In this document: positions 23,837-33,659 of the stretch, in pieces
Layout: every line of letters starts with the position of its first letter
Numbering within the stretch: the first letter of the stretch is position 1
Assembly: GCA_017545245.1 (NCBI GenBank)
Contig: JAFWPB010000010.1
Span: forward strand, 1 to 64,000
Direction: 5' to 3'
Length of the DNA stretch: 64,000 nt
Source of the DNA: Clostridiales bacterium
GTDB taxonomy: Bacteria > Bacillota > Clostridia > Saccharofermentanales > Saccharofermentanaceae
Program-made: the position numbers and the translations under genes
Notes under the pieces: model-generated
Told to the model about the DNA's origin: nothing
Seen by the model: only the letters and a program-made list of their open reading frames with translations
The model's database searches: none

Positions 23837-25501
23837 ATGGAAATATCCTATAAAATCGATGGAAAAGTATTTCGTACCGAGTGTACAAACGACCATATCA
23901 AGGTCGAGGATGCCAACCGTTCGGGACATAGAACGGTGGTCGTGACCGCTGTGTGTGACCTGGAACTTCTGGACGCAGAGATTTCGATCGAGCATGCTTA
24001 TCATCTGGATGATCTTGTGATGGTAAATGGTTATCAGTCCTGGACGGAAACGCGCGAATTCCTGCAAGGTGAGTATCTGACGAATCTTCGGAAGCGCCCG
24101 AAGATGATCACGGACAAATATCACTTTAAAGAGTATGGCTCCCAGGCTTTCTGGAACATGCCGGCCGGTCAGCATCTGGGTTTTGATTATGCCTATATTT
24201 CCGGACAGGAACCGCTCTTTATCGGAAGTTTCAACTACAAAAATGCATATCTTCTGATCTGGTTTGACGAGAAGGCCGAGAAGATCCGTCTGCAGAGCGA
24301 CTGTGAAGGAAGGACCCTTCTGGCAGGTGAGTCATTCCACCTTTTTGATTATGTGATCGATGAGTATGGGGACGACTATTTTGCCTCTTTTACACCGGTT
24401 TCCGACAAGAAGATCTTCGGCTACACGTCCTGGTACAAGCACTATCAGAATATCAACAATGAGGTCCTGGAAGCTTCTCTTGAAAAGATCGATCCGCGTA
24501 TGCAGTTGTTCCAGATCGACGATGGTTATGAGACAGCTATCGGCGACTGGATGGACATCGATAAAGAAAAGTTCCCGGACGGCCTCTCGCCTATAGTCGG
24601 GAAGATCCATCAGAAAGGCCTGATGGCAGGAATCTGGCTGGCTCCTTTCTTGTGCGAAGAGGATTCGAAAATCATGAGGAAGTACCCGGACTGGATCGCC
24701 AAGGATGAAAAGGGCGAGAAGATCTATGCCGGTTGTAACTGGAGTGGCGATTGCCCGCTGGATCTGAATAATCCCGAGGTCGTGGAATATATCCGGAAAG
24801 TGCTGCGCTATTTTGATTCTCTCGGGTTCGACTTCTTTAAGTTCGATTTCCTGTATGCCGTTAACCTGAACCGGCTGAAGGGAAAGACAAGATCAGAAAC
24901 CGCTGAATTTGCTTATGGCCTGCTTCGTGAAGAACTTCCGGGAAAACTGCTCCTCGGAAGCGGAGCGACGCTTTCCAACTGCTTTGGAAGGTTTGATTAT
25001 GTCAGGATCGGACCGGATATTTCCCTGACATTCGATGATCTGCCGTACATGCGTTTCTTCCATCCGGAGCGTGTCAGCACCCGTGTGACGCTTCTTAATA
25101 CGATCTTCCGAAGTGGTATGAACAGGAGAATGTTCCTGAATGATCCGGATGTCTTCCTGCTTCGTGATGAGGACATGAAGATGACGTTCTCCCAGAGAAC
25201 GGCCCTGACGAATATCAACGCTCTCTTTGGTTCGTTGCTGCTGACGTCGGACGATGTTTCGTCCTATGACGAGAAGAAGAAGGCGGTCCTGGAGAAGGCG
25301 CTTGTTCTGTTTGAGAAGGCAAAAGTCCTCTCATATAAGCGTATGGACCAGCTGATCTGCATCGAATATGAAGTCTCGGGTGAGACAAAAACAGTCTACT
25401 ATGACACTTACCGCGGCGTACTGAAAGACCGCGCAAGTGCTTTTTCCTTAGATAATTCCGTGATAAAAGAACTTGTGTCGCACAGGAAGGGGAAGGATTG
25501 A
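23837..25501 (+). CDS. Alpha-galactosidase, GH36 family
   Basis: The 554-residue protein has an N-terminal beta domain (VMVNGYQSWTETREF) and a TIM barrel with LFQIDDGYE, GIWLAPFL, and the nucleophile Asp in FFKFDFLYA near residue 334. RIGPDISLTFDD near 390 probably carries the acid/base Asp. It is shorter than the ~730-residue tetrameric GH36 enzymes and lacks a signal peptide, so it would act inside the cell on imported alpha-galactosides such as melibiose. Its TGA lies 2 bases before the ATG of the next gene. Confidence 0.88.
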   Translation: MEISYKIDGKVFRTECTNDHIKVEDANRSGHRTVVVTAVCDLELLDAEISIEHAYHLDDLVMVNGYQSWTETREFLQGEYLTNLRKRPKMITDKYHFKEYGSQAFWNMPAGQHLGFDYAYISGQEPLFIGSFNYKNAYLLIWFDEKAEKIRLQSDCEGRTLLAGESFHLFDYVIDEYGDDYFASFTPVSDKKIFGYTSWYKHYQNINNEVLEASLEKIDPRMQLFQIDDGYETAIGDWMDIDKEKFPDGLSPIVGKIHQKGLMAGIWLAPFLCEEDSKIMRKYPDWIAKDEKGEKIYAGCNWSGDCPLDLNNPEVVEYIRKVLRYFDSLGFDFFKFDFLYAVNLNRLKGKTRSETAEFAYGLLREELPGKLLLGSGATLSNCFGRFDYVRIGPDISLTFDDLPYMRFFHPERVSTRVTLLNTIFRSGMNRRMFLNDPDVFLLRDEDMKMTFSQRTALTNINALFGSLLLTSDDVSSYDEKKKAVLEKALVLFEKAKVLSYKRMDQLICIEYEVSGETKTVYYDTYRGVLKDRASAFSLDNSVIKELVSHRKGKD

Positions 25502-25503
25502 GT

Positions 25504-26937
25504 ATGCCGGTCTTGGCTAGTTTTATGGTGCCGCACCCGCCCATGATCGTTCCAGGTGTGGGACGGGGAAGCGAGAAGCAGGTTGAGGAGACGACCCGTG
25601 CTTATGAGCAGGTCGCCAAAGAAATCGCGGCTTTGAGGCCGGAGACGATCGTGTTTACGAGTCCGCATGCGACGCTGTATGCGGACTATTTTCATATTTC
25701 GCCGGGGAAGAAAGCGAAGGGATCGTTTTCGTATTTCCGTGCGCCGGAGGTGAAGTTTTCGGAGTTTTACGACGAAGAACTGGTCGATAAAATCAGTGAA
25801 CTCGCCTATCAGGAGCATTTCCCGGCTGGAACGATGGGCGAACGGGAGCCGGAACTGGATCATGGTACGATGGTGCCGTTGTGGTTTATCCGGAATCAGT
25901 ATTCCGGCGGTAAGATCGTGCGGATCGGGCTTTCGGGAAATCCGTTAACGGACCACTACAAGCTGGGACAGATCCTTGCAAAAGCGGTAGATGTGACCGG
26001 CCGGCGCGTCGTGCTCGTGGCGAGCGGTGACCTTTCCCATAAACTTCAGGACTATGGCCCGTATGGATTTGCGAAAGAAGGTCCGGAATACGATTCGCGG
26101 ATCATGGATGTCATGGGGCGCGGTGCTTTTGGAGAATTATTCGATTTTGACGAGGCCTTCTGCGATAAAGCAGCGGAATGCGGACATCGTTCGTTTGTCA
26201 TCATGGCGGGCGTCTGGGACGGGAAGAAGGTTCGTGCAACGAAGCTTTCCCATCAGGACGTGACCGGGGTTGGATATGGTATCTGCACTTTTTATCCGGT
26301 CGATGAAGATTCTGCGGATGAAGTTTCGGAGAGGCAGTTTCTGAAGAACTATCTTTCCGCGAAAGAGCAGGAACTGCTCGACAGAAAAGAACACGCGGAT
26401 GCCTACGTGCGCCTGGCAGTTCTTTCGCTTGAGCATTATATTTCCACCGGAAAGAAACTTCGGATCCAGGATGCAAAAGAGATCCTGGAGAAGGAAGGAA
26501 TCTCACTTCCAGAAGCACTTCTTGATTCGCGTGCAGGTGCTTTTGTATCGATCCATAAACAAGGCCTGCTGCGAGGCTGCATCGGAACGATTGCACCGAC
26601 CACGTCGAGCCTTGCCCAGGAGATCATCAACAACGCCGTCAGTGCAAGTACAAGGGATCCCAGGTTTGACGCCATTACGCCGGATGAATTTCCGTGGCTG
26701 GAGGTCAATGTGGATGTGCTGGGAGAAGCGGAGCCGATCGAGTCAAAAGATCTGCTGGACGTGAAGAAATATGGCGTGATCGTCAGTACGAAAGACGGGC
26801 GGAGGGGACTTCTGCTTCCTGATATTGATGGCGTGGATACGGTCGACGATCAGGTCTCCATTGCGATGAGAAAAGGCGGCATCCAGCCGCATGAGAAGTA
26901 TTCTCTTGAGCGTTTCGAAGTAGTCAGACACATCTGA
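25504..26937 (+). CDS. AmmeMemoRadiSam system proteins B and A fused (Memo + AMMECR1)
   Basis: The 477-residue protein joins two domains usually found as neighbours. Residues 1-265 are Memo-like, related to class III extradiol dioxygenases: MVPHPPMIVPGVG, TIVFTSPHA, ELDHGTMVPLWF, VASGDLSHKL. Residues about 290-477 are AMMECR1: GAFVSIHKQGLLRGCIGTI, ASTRDPRFDAI, EVNVDVL. The next gene is the radical SAM partner, giving a complete AmmeMemoRadiSam set. Its biochemical role is not settled in bacteria. I use the ATG at 25504; the TTG at 25498 overlaps the preceding stop. Confidence 0.93.
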   Translation: MPVLASFMVPHPPMIVPGVGRGSEKQVEETTRAYEQVAKEIAALRPETIVFTSPHATLYADYFHISPGKKAKGSFSYFRAPEVKFSEFYDEELVDKISELAYQEHFPAGTMGEREPELDHGTMVPLWFIRNQYSGGKIVRIGLSGNPLTDHYKLGQILAKAVDVTGRRVVLVASGDLSHKLQDYGPYGFAKEGPEYDSRIMDVMGRGAFGELFDFDEAFCDKAAECGHRSFVIMAGVWDGKKVRATKLSHQDVTGVGYGICTFYPVDEDSADEVSERQFLKNYLSAKEQELLDRKEHADAYVRLAVLSLEHYISTGKKLRIQDAKEILEKEGISLPEALLDSRAGAFVSIHKQGLLRGCIGTIAPTTSSLAQEIINNAVSASTRDPRFDAITPDEFPWLEVNVDVLGEAEPIESKDLLDVKKYGVIVSTKDGRRGLLLPDIDGVDTVDDQVSIAMRKGGIQPHEKYSLERFEVVRHI

Positions 26938-26948
26938 GGGAGAAGGAC

Positions 26949-27809
26949 ATGGCGAAGTGTCAGGTTTGTTTCCGGCATTGTGAATTAAAAGAAGGCCAGA
27001 TCGGGGTTTGCGGGGCAAGGATCGGGCTGGAAGACAAGGTGGCGGCTTCCAATTATGGGAGAATCACGTCCATAGCACTGGACCCGATCGAGAAGAAGCC
27101 TTTGCACCGGTTCTATCCGGGTTCGAAGATTCTTTCGGTCGGAAGTTACGGGTGTAACCTGCGCTGCCCCTTTTGCCAGAATCATGAGATTTCCTGGTCG
27201 GAAGAGGCCATGCGTTTTTCGGAAACGGCGGATACGATCGATCCGGAAAGACTTGTCTTTCTAGCCCAAAAGTACGTGACCCAGGGAAATATCGGAATAG
27301 CTTTTACATACAATGAACCGCTTGTCGGATATGAATTCGTCCGTGATGTGGCGAAGCTTTCGCATGCAAAAGAACTGAAGAATGTTCTTGTTACCAATGG
27401 CACGGCGACTCTGGAAGTCCTGGCTGAACTGGCGCCATATATCGATGCGATGAATGTCGATTTAAAGTGCTTTTCGGAAAGAACTTACCGCGAGATACTT
27501 GGCGGAGATTTCGATATGGTGAAAGATTTTATCCGGGAAGCAGTGAAGACTGCGCACGTTGAGCTGACCTGCCTGGCGGTTCCGGGAATGAACGATTCGC
27601 CGGATGAGATACGGGAGATGGCTTCCTGGATCGCAAGCCTTAAGGATGCAAAGGGAAATGTGATTGGAAAAGAAATCCCGCTTCATATATCAAGGTTTTT
27701 CCCACGTTTTCATATGCAGGACCGTGCAGCGACACCGGTTCGGGATGTGTACCGGCTTTCTGAGATCGCAAGGGAAAAACTGGACTATGTATATACGGGA
27801 AACTGCTGA
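26949..27809 (+). CDS. amrS: AmmeMemoRadiSam system radical SAM enzyme
   Basis: The 286-residue protein resembles pyruvate formate-lyase activating enzymes. The radical SAM cluster motif CNLRCPFC (CxxxCxxC) is near residue 66, with an upstream Cys-rich start (CQVCFRHCELKEGQIGVCG). KNVLVTNGTA, MNVDLKCFSE and PLHISRFFPRF match the family. It should reduce SAM to a 5'-deoxyadenosyl radical; the substrate is unknown and may be modified with the Memo/AMMECR1 fusion encoded 11 bases upstream. Confidence 0.93.
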   Translation: MAKCQVCFRHCELKEGQIGVCGARIGLEDKVAASNYGRITSIALDPIEKKPLHRFYPGSKILSVGSYGCNLRCPFCQNHEISWSEEAMRFSETADTIDPERLVFLAQKYVTQGNIGIAFTYNEPLVGYEFVRDVAKLSHAKELKNVLVTNGTATLEVLAELAPYIDAMNVDLKCFSERTYREILGGDFDMVKDFIREAVKTAHVELTCLAVPGMNDSPDEIREMASWIASLKDAKGNVIGKEIPLHISRFFPRFHMQDRAATPVRDVYRLSEIAREKLDYVYTGNC

Positions 27810-27891
27810 TTTTCAGACATGATTTGAGATGAATTCGCCGTTATGCCCAAGAGACAGGGCTTTTTGTAAAGAAAAACTGTCAGATGACGGC

Positions 27892-27920
27892 GTGACAGGT
27901 TTGCAATCACGAAGTATACT
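27892..27920 (+). promoter_or_regulatory. Promoter of the amino acid ABC importer
   Basis: GTGACA (27892-27897), 17 bases, TATACT (27915-27920), 46 bases upstream of the substrate-binding protein start. Confidence 0.6.
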
Positions 27921-27965
27921 AGTTACATAATTTGGATGGATGGATCCATTTTTGAGGAGGGTAAT

Positions 27966-28736
27966 ATGAAGAAGATTTTAAAAAGAGTTCTCGTGGCTAC
28001 GATGGCACTGAGCATGGGTTTGGCTAGCGCATCCTGTTCTTCGAAGAAGAGCATCACAGTCGAGAAGGGCAAACTCAGCATGGCGACCAATGCATATTTT
28101 CCGCCGTATGAGTACTACGAGGGAAACAAGATCATCGGTATCGATGCAGAAATCGCAGAAGCAGTTGCTAAGAAACTTGGCCTCGAGCTCGTGATCTGGG
28201 ATGTTGAATTTGATTCCATCATCGCCGGTGTATCAAGCAATAAGTATGATATCGGCATGGCTGGTATGACAGTAACAGAAGACAGAAAGAAGGCTGTTAA
28301 CTTCTCGAAGACATATGCAACCGGTATCCAGTCCATCATCGTAAAAGAGGGTTCTGAAATCACGGATATCGATGTGCTTTCTGCCGGAACATATAAGGTT
28401 GGTGTACAGCAGGGAACGACCGGTGACATCTACATGACAGATGATCTGGGAGAAGATAGGGTCGTCCGTTATTCCAAGGGCAACGATGCAGTTCTTGCAC
28501 TTTCTACAGATAAAGTAGATGCAGTGGTTATCGATAATGAGCCTGCGAAGTCTTTTGTAGCAGCAAATGACGGCCTGAAGATCCTGGAAACACCTTATGC
28601 GGTAGAAGATTATGCGATGTGCCTCAACAAGAACAATACAGAGCTTCTTGAGAAGATCGACAAAGCACTGGAAGAGTTGACGGCAGATGGAACGATCAAG
28701 GCGATCATCGAAAAATATATTCCTTCGAACGGCTGA
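27966..28736 (+). CDS. Polar amino acid ABC transporter, substrate-binding lipoprotein
   Basis: The 256-residue protein has a lipoprotein signal (lipobox SASC at about residue 23) and a family 3 solute-binding fold: MATNAYFPPYEYY, GIDAEIAEAVAKKLG, FDSIIAGVSSNKYDIGMAGM, VGVQQGTTGD. These bind amino acids such as Arg, His, Gln or cystine outside the membrane and pass them to the permease encoded next. Start at 27966 with GAGGAGGG upstream. A terminator-like hairpin separates it from the permease gene, consistent with making more binding protein than permease. Confidence 0.93.
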   Translation: MKKILKRVLVATMALSMGLASASCSSKKSITVEKGKLSMATNAYFPPYEYYEGNKIIGIDAEIAEAVAKKLGLELVIWDVEFDSIIAGVSSNKYDIGMAGMTVTEDRKKAVNFSKTYATGIQSIIVKEGSEITDIDVLSAGTYKVGVQQGTTGDIYMTDDLGEDRVVRYSKGNDAVLALSTDKVDAVVIDNEPAKSFVAANDGLKILETPYAVEDYAMCLNKNNTELLEKIDKALEELTADGTIKAIIEKYIPSNG

Positions 28737-28761
28737 TCCGATAGACAAAATTATCAAAGTA

Positions 28762-28794
28762 AAAAAGGCGGAAATACTTTCTTTCCGCCTTTTT
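28762..28794 (+). terminator. Hairpin between binding protein and permease genes
   Basis: AAAAAGGCGGAAA (28762-28774) pairs with TTTCCGCCTTTTT (28782-28794). It is a typical intrinsic terminator and probably partial, because the permease and ATPase genes follow with no obvious promoter. Confidence 0.8.
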
Positions 28795-28843
28795 ATCTTG
28801 TACAATGATAGTCTGTGAAACAGGGTGCGAAGGAGGGTGCATC

Positions 28844-29608
28844 ATGATCGCAAGTTTGACAGCAAAACCGGTTTGCCTGCTTCCGAAGTGGCTTTCTGAT
28901 CTGCAAGACGATTTTTATCTGAACTTTATAAAAGAAGACCGTTATTTATATCTTTTGCGTGGTCTGTGGATGACGTTGAAGATCACCTTTTTTGCGGTGA
29001 TCCTGGGCATTGCGCTGGGCGTGATCGCAGCCATCGTGCGTTCCACACATGACAAGAATATCAGTGAGATGAGACCTGGCTTGGGCAGGGTACTGCTGAA
29101 GATCAGCAATGCTCTCGTCAAGCTGTATCTGACTGTGATCCGCGGAACTCCGGTAGTGGTCCAGCTCATGATCACGTACTATATCATATTTGCATCTTCC
29201 ACCAATCAGATGCTTGTCGCAGTACTGGCTTTCGGTATCAACTCGGGTGCTTACGTAGCCGAGATCATCCGTTCCGGTATCATGAGCATCGACAACGGAC
29301 AATTTGAAGCGGGCCGTTCTCTTGGATTGAACTATATCCAGACGATGACCTACATCATCATCCCGCAGGCATTTAAAAATGTTCTTCCGGCTCTGGCCAA
29401 CGAGTTTATCGTATTGATCAAGGAAACATCCATTTCAGGTTATGTAGGTATCATGGACCTGACCCGTGGCGGCGACGTCATCCGAAGCCGTACCTTCTCG
29501 CCATTCCTTCCATTATTTGCAGTGGCACTTATCTACCTGATCATTGTTGTTTTCTTCAGTAAACTTGTATCGATTCTGGAAAGGAGGCTGAGAAACAGTG
29601 AGCGCTGA
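28844..29608 (+). CDS. Polar amino acid ABC transporter, permease
   Basis: The 254-residue membrane protein matches the HisM/GlnP family: [29 protein letters not shown], and the EAA loop [22 protein letters not shown] that contacts the ATPase. I chose the ATG at 28844 because AAGGAGG lies upstream, and the extra codons from 28805 have no site. The stop overlaps the GTG start of the ATPase gene. Confidence 0.93.
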   Translation: MIASLTAKPVCLLPKWLSDLQDDFYLNFIKEDRYLYLLRGLWMTLKITFFAVILGIALGVIAAIVRSTHDKNISEMRPGLGRVLLKISNALVKLYLTVIRGTPVVVQLMITYYIIFASSTNQMLVAVLAFGINSGAYVAEIIRSGIMSIDNGQFEAGRSLGLNYIQTMTYIIIPQAFKNVLPALANEFIVLIKETSISGYVGIMDLTRGGDVIRSRTFSPFLPLFAVALIYLIIVVFFSKLVSILERRLRNSER

Positions 29609-30395
29609 TATGAATGAAATTTTAGATTCTTCGAAGTCTGATATTCTGCCTGGGGAGATTCTGATCTCCGTAAGTGACCTTGCCAAGCATTACAAGAGCA
29701 AGGCCGGCGAGATCCGTGCGTTGGACGGCATCACAACTGATATCTGTAAAGGCGAAGTGCTCGTCATCATCGGCCCATCCGGTTCCGGAAAGTCGACGTT
29801 CCTCCGTTCTCTCAATCTTCTTGAGCGTCCGACAGGTGGAACGATCACTTTCGAAGGTGTTGACATTACGTCTCCTTCCAGTGACATCAATAAACTTCGT
29901 CAGAAGATGGGCATGGTGTTCCAGCACTTTAATCTTTTCCCGCATCTGACGATCATGGACAATATGACGCTGGCGCCTAGAAAACTTTTGAAAATGAGTA
30001 AGCCTGATGCCGAGGCAAAAGCACTGGAGCTTCTCAAGAAGGTTGCTCTGGAGGATCGTGCCTATGCATATCCAAGTCAGCTCTCCGGTGGACAGAAACA
30101 GCGTATTGCGATCGTCCGTGCTCTCTGTATGTCACCGGATGTGCTTTTGTTTGACGAACCGACATCTGCTCTCGACCCGGAAATGGTCGGCGAAGTTCTC
30201 GATGTTATGAAAGATCTTGCAAAGTCCGGTATGACCATGGCTGTGGTTACACATGAGATGGGATTCGCCCGCGAAGTTGGCACACGCGTCATCTTCATGG
30301 ACGAAGGTAAGATCATCGAAGAAGGTACTCCGGATGAGATCTTCACCAATCCGAAAAATGAGAGACTCCAGTCTTTCCTTGCGAAGGTGCTGTGA
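29598..30395 (+). CDS. Polar amino acid ABC transporter, ATP-binding protein
   Basis: The 265-residue protein has Walker [11 protein letters not shown]-loop [10 protein letters not shown], signature [15 protein letters not shown], Walker [15 protein letters not shown] and the switch His in VTHEMGFA, as in GlnQ/HisP. It powers import with the two genes upstream. I favour the GTG start at 29598 because AGGAGG lies 10 bases before it, while the ATG at 29610 is 22 bases away. It overlaps the permease gene by 11 bases. Confidence 0.95.
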   Translation: MSADMNEILDSSKSDILPGEILISVSDLAKHYKSKAGEIRALDGITTDICKGEVLVIIGPSGSGKSTFLRSLNLLERPTGGTITFEGVDITSPSSDINKLRQKMGMVFQHFNLFPHLTIMDNMTLAPRKLLKMSKPDAEAKALELLKKVALEDRAYAYPSQLSGGQKQRIAIVRALCMSPDVLLFDEPTSALDPEMVGEVLDVMKDLAKSGMTMAVVTHEMGFAREVGTRVIFMDEGKIIEEGTPDEIFTNPKNERLQSFLAKVL

Positions 30396-30426
30396 CCCCT
30401 TCCGTTTCTGCTTGAACGATGAGTCA

Positions 30427-30465
30427 TTACCGCCAAATTGAAAGTTTCTATTTGTTTGGCGGTAA
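30427..30465 (+). terminator. Hairpin after the ABC importer operon
   Basis: TTACCGCCAAA (30427-30437) pairs with TTTGGCGGTAA (30455-30465). A T-rich stretch follows but not directly, so this is a probable terminator. The TTACCGCC word occurs again at about 30502. Confidence 0.6.
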
Positions 30466-30579
30466 ATTTTCGAGTTTTTGAAGAGTTTTCTTTGACATTT
30501 ACCGCCCCCGAAGTGCTTTCTCTTGTTTTGTGAAGATTTGGTAAACTTAAAACTGCTGGAGTGTTGAGGAATCGTTTCT

Positions 30580-30588
30580 TGGTATAAT
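30580..30588 (+). promoter_or_regulatory. Extended -10 promoter of the GH3 gene
   Basis: TGGTATAAT, a perfect TGnTATAAT, 50 bases upstream of the start codon. Confidence 0.6.
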
Positions 30589-30638
30589 GATAGCGATATG
30601 TTTTAAAAATCGCTGTTTCGACAAGAAGGAGGAGCCCT

Positions 30639-32777
30639 ATGAAGAGAGAATTGGCTAAAGAAAAGGCGAGAGAACTTCTTTCCAAGATGACGACAGAAGA
30701 AAAGGTGGCACAGATGATCCAGGTCACCTATACAGATGGAGGCAGGGAGGAGGCTCTGAAGTGGGCCAAACTTGGTGCCGGTTCTTTTTTGCATGTATTG
30801 GGCGATGATGCGAGAGAGCTCCAGCAGGAGGCGATGAAGACAAGATTGGGGATCCCGGTGATCTTCGGTATTGATGCGATCCATGGTCATGGCCTGAATA
30901 CGAAAGCGACGATTTTTCCTTCCCAGCTTGCTTGCGCATGCAGCTGGAATCCAGAAGTTGCGAGAAAGATGGGTGAGGTAACAGCAAGAGAAGTTGCGAC
31001 CGATGGCCTGCACTGGACATTCTCTCCGGTATTGTGTATTGGCCGTGATACCCGTTGGGGCCGTGTAGATGAAACTTTCGGTGAAGATCCGTATCTGATT
31101 GGAGAACTTGGTGCGGCGATCATCAAGGGTTACCAGGGCGAAGATCTCTCCGACGATGAGCATATCCTGGCTTGTGCGAAACATTATCTCGGCTATGGTG
31201 AAGCAACCGGTGGCCGTGATGCTTACGATACAGAAGTCACGGAAAGAAAAGTCCGTGAAGTATTCCTGCCGCCGTTTAAGAAAGCTGTCGATGCAGGTTG
31301 TGCGACCATTATGACAGCATATGGATTTCTCGATGGAACTCCGCTTACGGCAGACCGACATATCCTGCATGACATTCTTCGTGATGAACTGGATTTTGAA
31401 GGCTTTGTCATCACCGACTGGGACAATACAAGAAGCCTCGTATGGCTGCAGCATATTGCGGCAGATTATTCTGAAGCATCGATCATGGCGGCATCTGCCG
31501 GTAACGACATGATCATGACGACCAAGGAATTCTATCAGGGAATGCTCGATGCACTCCGTGACGGCAAGGTAGATATCTCGGTTGTAGATGAAGCAGTATT
31601 GCATATTCTGACAATCAAATATGAGATGGAGCTTTTCGAGAAGCCGGAGAAGAAGGGTGAACCTGGTTGCTTCGGTAAGAAGGAACATTTGGATGCTTCT
31701 CTCGATGCAGCAAGAAAGAGCGTCACACTTCTTAGAAATAACGGCATGCTGCCACTTGGAGAAGGTGTGAAGAAGGTAGCCGTGATCGGTGAGAATGCAG
31801 ACAATGTACGTGCGCAGTATGGTGACTGGACGTACTTTACCCACCCGGTTCCGGATCCGGAAAACAGCCGGCCGGCACATCGTCCGTACGCTACACTTTG
31901 GGAAGGTGTGAAAGAAATCTGTAATCAGGCTGGTATCGAAGCCGTATATGCAAAGGGTTGTAAAGTAAAGCCTGTCGAAGGACAGAACGAAGATGCGGAT
32001 CTGGAAGATGCTTTGCGTGCAGCATCTGATGCAGACGTGATCATCTATGCTGTTGGTGATGTGATCCCTCAGTTTGGTGAATTCTCCGATCGTGCAGATC
32101 TGAACCTTTCGGGAAGACAGTTTGAACTTTTCGATAAACTGAAAGAAACAGGAAAGCCGATCTGTACTGTCCTGATTTCGTCGAAACCGCTCTGCATGGG
32201 CAATACAGCAGAGAAGGCGGATGCGGTGATCTGTGGCTTTAATGGTGGTATGTTCGCAGGTACAGCTCTAGCGGAAGTGATCTTCGGAAAGATTAATCCG
32301 AGCGGACGTCTTCCGATCTCCTTCCCGCATCATACAGGCCAGATTCCGGTATATTACAATCAGATGCCAGGATGGCACGGTGGTAAGTATAATGATATTC
32401 CGAAGACACCACTCTTTGAGTTTGGTGAAGGTATGGGCTACAGTGCTTTTGAATATGAAAACCTGACAGTGGATGAGAATCTGAAACTCAGTGTTACGGT
32501 AAAGAATACCGGCAGCCGGGAAGGCGTCGAAACCGTGCAGATTTATCAGAATGACAGTGTATCCAGCGTACTGACGCCTGTGAAACGCCTGATTGCATTT
32601 ACACAGGTTACATTGGCTGCAGATGAATCGAAGGTTGTGGAGATCCAGTTGAATCATGACGATTTTGCACTGATCAACAGCAAGTGTGAGAAGGTCGTGG
32701 AGCCGGGTGAGTTTACTGTTTATGCAGGACACAGCAGCAAGGAAGAGGACCTGATCTCCATAAAGATCAACCTCTGA
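30639..32777 (+). CDS. bglX: Beta-glucosidase, GH3 family
   Basis: The 712-residue protein has the GH3 barrel (MTTEEKVAQMIQ, GIDAIHGHG, SPVLCIGRDTRWGRVDETFGEDP, KHYLGYG) with the nucleophile Asp in FVITDWDN near residue 257. The second domain follows (VTLLRNNGMLPLG, DADVIIYAVG) and a C-terminal FnIII-like domain (LSVTVKNTGSREGVETVQIYQ). It lacks a signal peptide, so it probably cleaves imported cello- or laminari-oligosaccharides. RBS AGGAGG precedes the ATG by 8 bases. DUF3737 gene follows after 16 bases. Confidence 0.93.
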   Translation: MKRELAKEKARELLSKMTTEEKVAQMIQVTYTDGGREEALKWAKLGAGSFLHVLGDDARELQQEAMKTRLGIPVIFGIDAIHGHGLNTKATIFPSQLACACSWNPEVARKMGEVTAREVATDGLHWTFSPVLCIGRDTRWGRVDETFGEDPYLIGELGAAIIKGYQGEDLSDDEHILACAKHYLGYGEATGGRDAYDTEVTERKVREVFLPPFKKAVDAGCATIMTAYGFLDGTPLTADRHILHDILRDELDFEGFVITDWDNTRSLVWLQHIAADYSEASIMAASAGNDMIMTTKEFYQGMLDALRDGKVDISVVDEAVLHILTIKYEMELFEKPEKKGEPGCFGKKEHLDASLDAARKSVTLLRNNGMLPLGEGVKKVAVIGENADNVRAQYGDWTYFTHPVPDPENSRPAHRPYATLWEGVKEICNQAGIEAVYAKGCKVKPVEGQNEDADLEDALRAASDADVIIYAVGDVIPQFGEFSDRADLNLSGRQFELFDKLKETGKPICTVLISSKPLCMGNTAEKADAVICGFNGGMFAGTALAEVIFGKINPSGRLPISFPHHTGQIPVYYNQMPGWHGGKYNDIPKTPLFEFGEGMGYSAFEYENLTVDENLKLSVTVKNTGSREGVETVQIYQNDSVSSVLTPVKRLIAFTQVTLAADESKVVEIQLNHDDFALINSKCEKVVEPGEFTVYAGHSSKEEDLISIKINL

Positions 32778-32793
32778 TAAGGTAATTGACACT

Positions 32794-33654
32794 ATGAGTA
32801 ATGAGAAAGCAAAGAGAGTAAAGATCAAAGGACAGGATTTTGACGAGGAGCGTGCACTATATCATGCGATGCACGTAGATGTTCAGAAGTGCAACTTTGC
32901 AGGACCAGAAGATGGAGAATCTGCGCTAAAAGAAGCGCGTGACATCAAGGTGAAGGATTGTACTTTTTCTCTTCGTTACCCGTTGTGGCATGTCGTAGAT
33001 TTTTCTGTGAACGATGTCACGATGGAGGAGACATGCCGTGCGCCGATCTGGTATGCACATCATGGTAAATTGAAGGACTGCACCATCCGTGGCGTGAAGG
33101 CGGTGCGTGAGTGTGAGGATATTCAGCTCAAGGACTGCATGATCGATTCCGTGGAATTCGGATGGAAGTGTGATGGGATTTCGCTGAAGGATGTGACGAT
33201 TTCTTCGGAGTATATCTTCTTTGACAGCAGGAATGTGTCCTTTTCTGACGTCACAATGTCAGGCAAGTATTCCTTCCAGTATGTTGACGGACTTGATATC
33301 CGAAACTCAAATCTGGATACCAAAGATGCATTCTGGCACAGCAAGAATGTGACGGTGAAAGACAGCGTGATCAAAGGGGAATACCTCGCATGGTTCTCCG
33401 AGAACCTGACTTTGATCAACTGCAAGATTATCGGTACGCAGCCTTTCTGTTACTGCAAGAATCTCAAGCTGATCAACTGCAAACTGGAAGGCTGTGATCT
33501 GGCTTTCGAATACTCGGAGGTAGAGGCGGATATTAAGGGGCGGATCGATTCGGTCAAGAACCCGAAGTCCGGTACCATCACTTGTGACGAAGTGGGTGAG
33601 GTCATCATGGGAAATGCGGTCATGGAGTGTACGGGTAAAGTTGTGATCCGCTGA
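32794..33654 (+). CDS. DUF3737 family beta-helix protein
   Basis: The 286-residue protein consists of short repeats of about 20 residues (LKDCTI, IQLKDCMI, ISLKDVTI, VTVKDSVI, LTLINCKI, LKLINCKL). This is typical of a right-handed beta-helix and matches DUF3737. Function unknown; it is cytoplasmic as no signal peptide is seen. It probably shares the transcript with the GH3 gene. A weak start context (no strong AGGAGG) suggests moderate expression or coupling to the upstream gene. Confidence 0.85.
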   Translation: MSNEKAKRVKIKGQDFDEERALYHAMHVDVQKCNFAGPEDGESALKEARDIKVKDCTFSLRYPLWHVVDFSVNDVTMEETCRAPIWYAHHGKLKDCTIRGVKAVRECEDIQLKDCMIDSVEFGWKCDGISLKDVTISSEYIFFDSRNVSFSDVTMSGKYSFQYVDGLDIRNSNLDTKDAFWHSKNVTVKDSVIKGEYLAWFSENLTLINCKIIGTQPFCYCKNLKLINCKLEGCDLAFEYSEVEADIKGRIDSVKNPKSGTITCDEVGEVIMGNAVMECTGKVVIR

Positions 33655-33659
33655 TCACA

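Noticed and set aside
30603..31880. 425-codon frame on the minus strand
   Set aside because: It lies antisense to the GH3 gene, which has clear catalytic motifs; composition is not protein-like.
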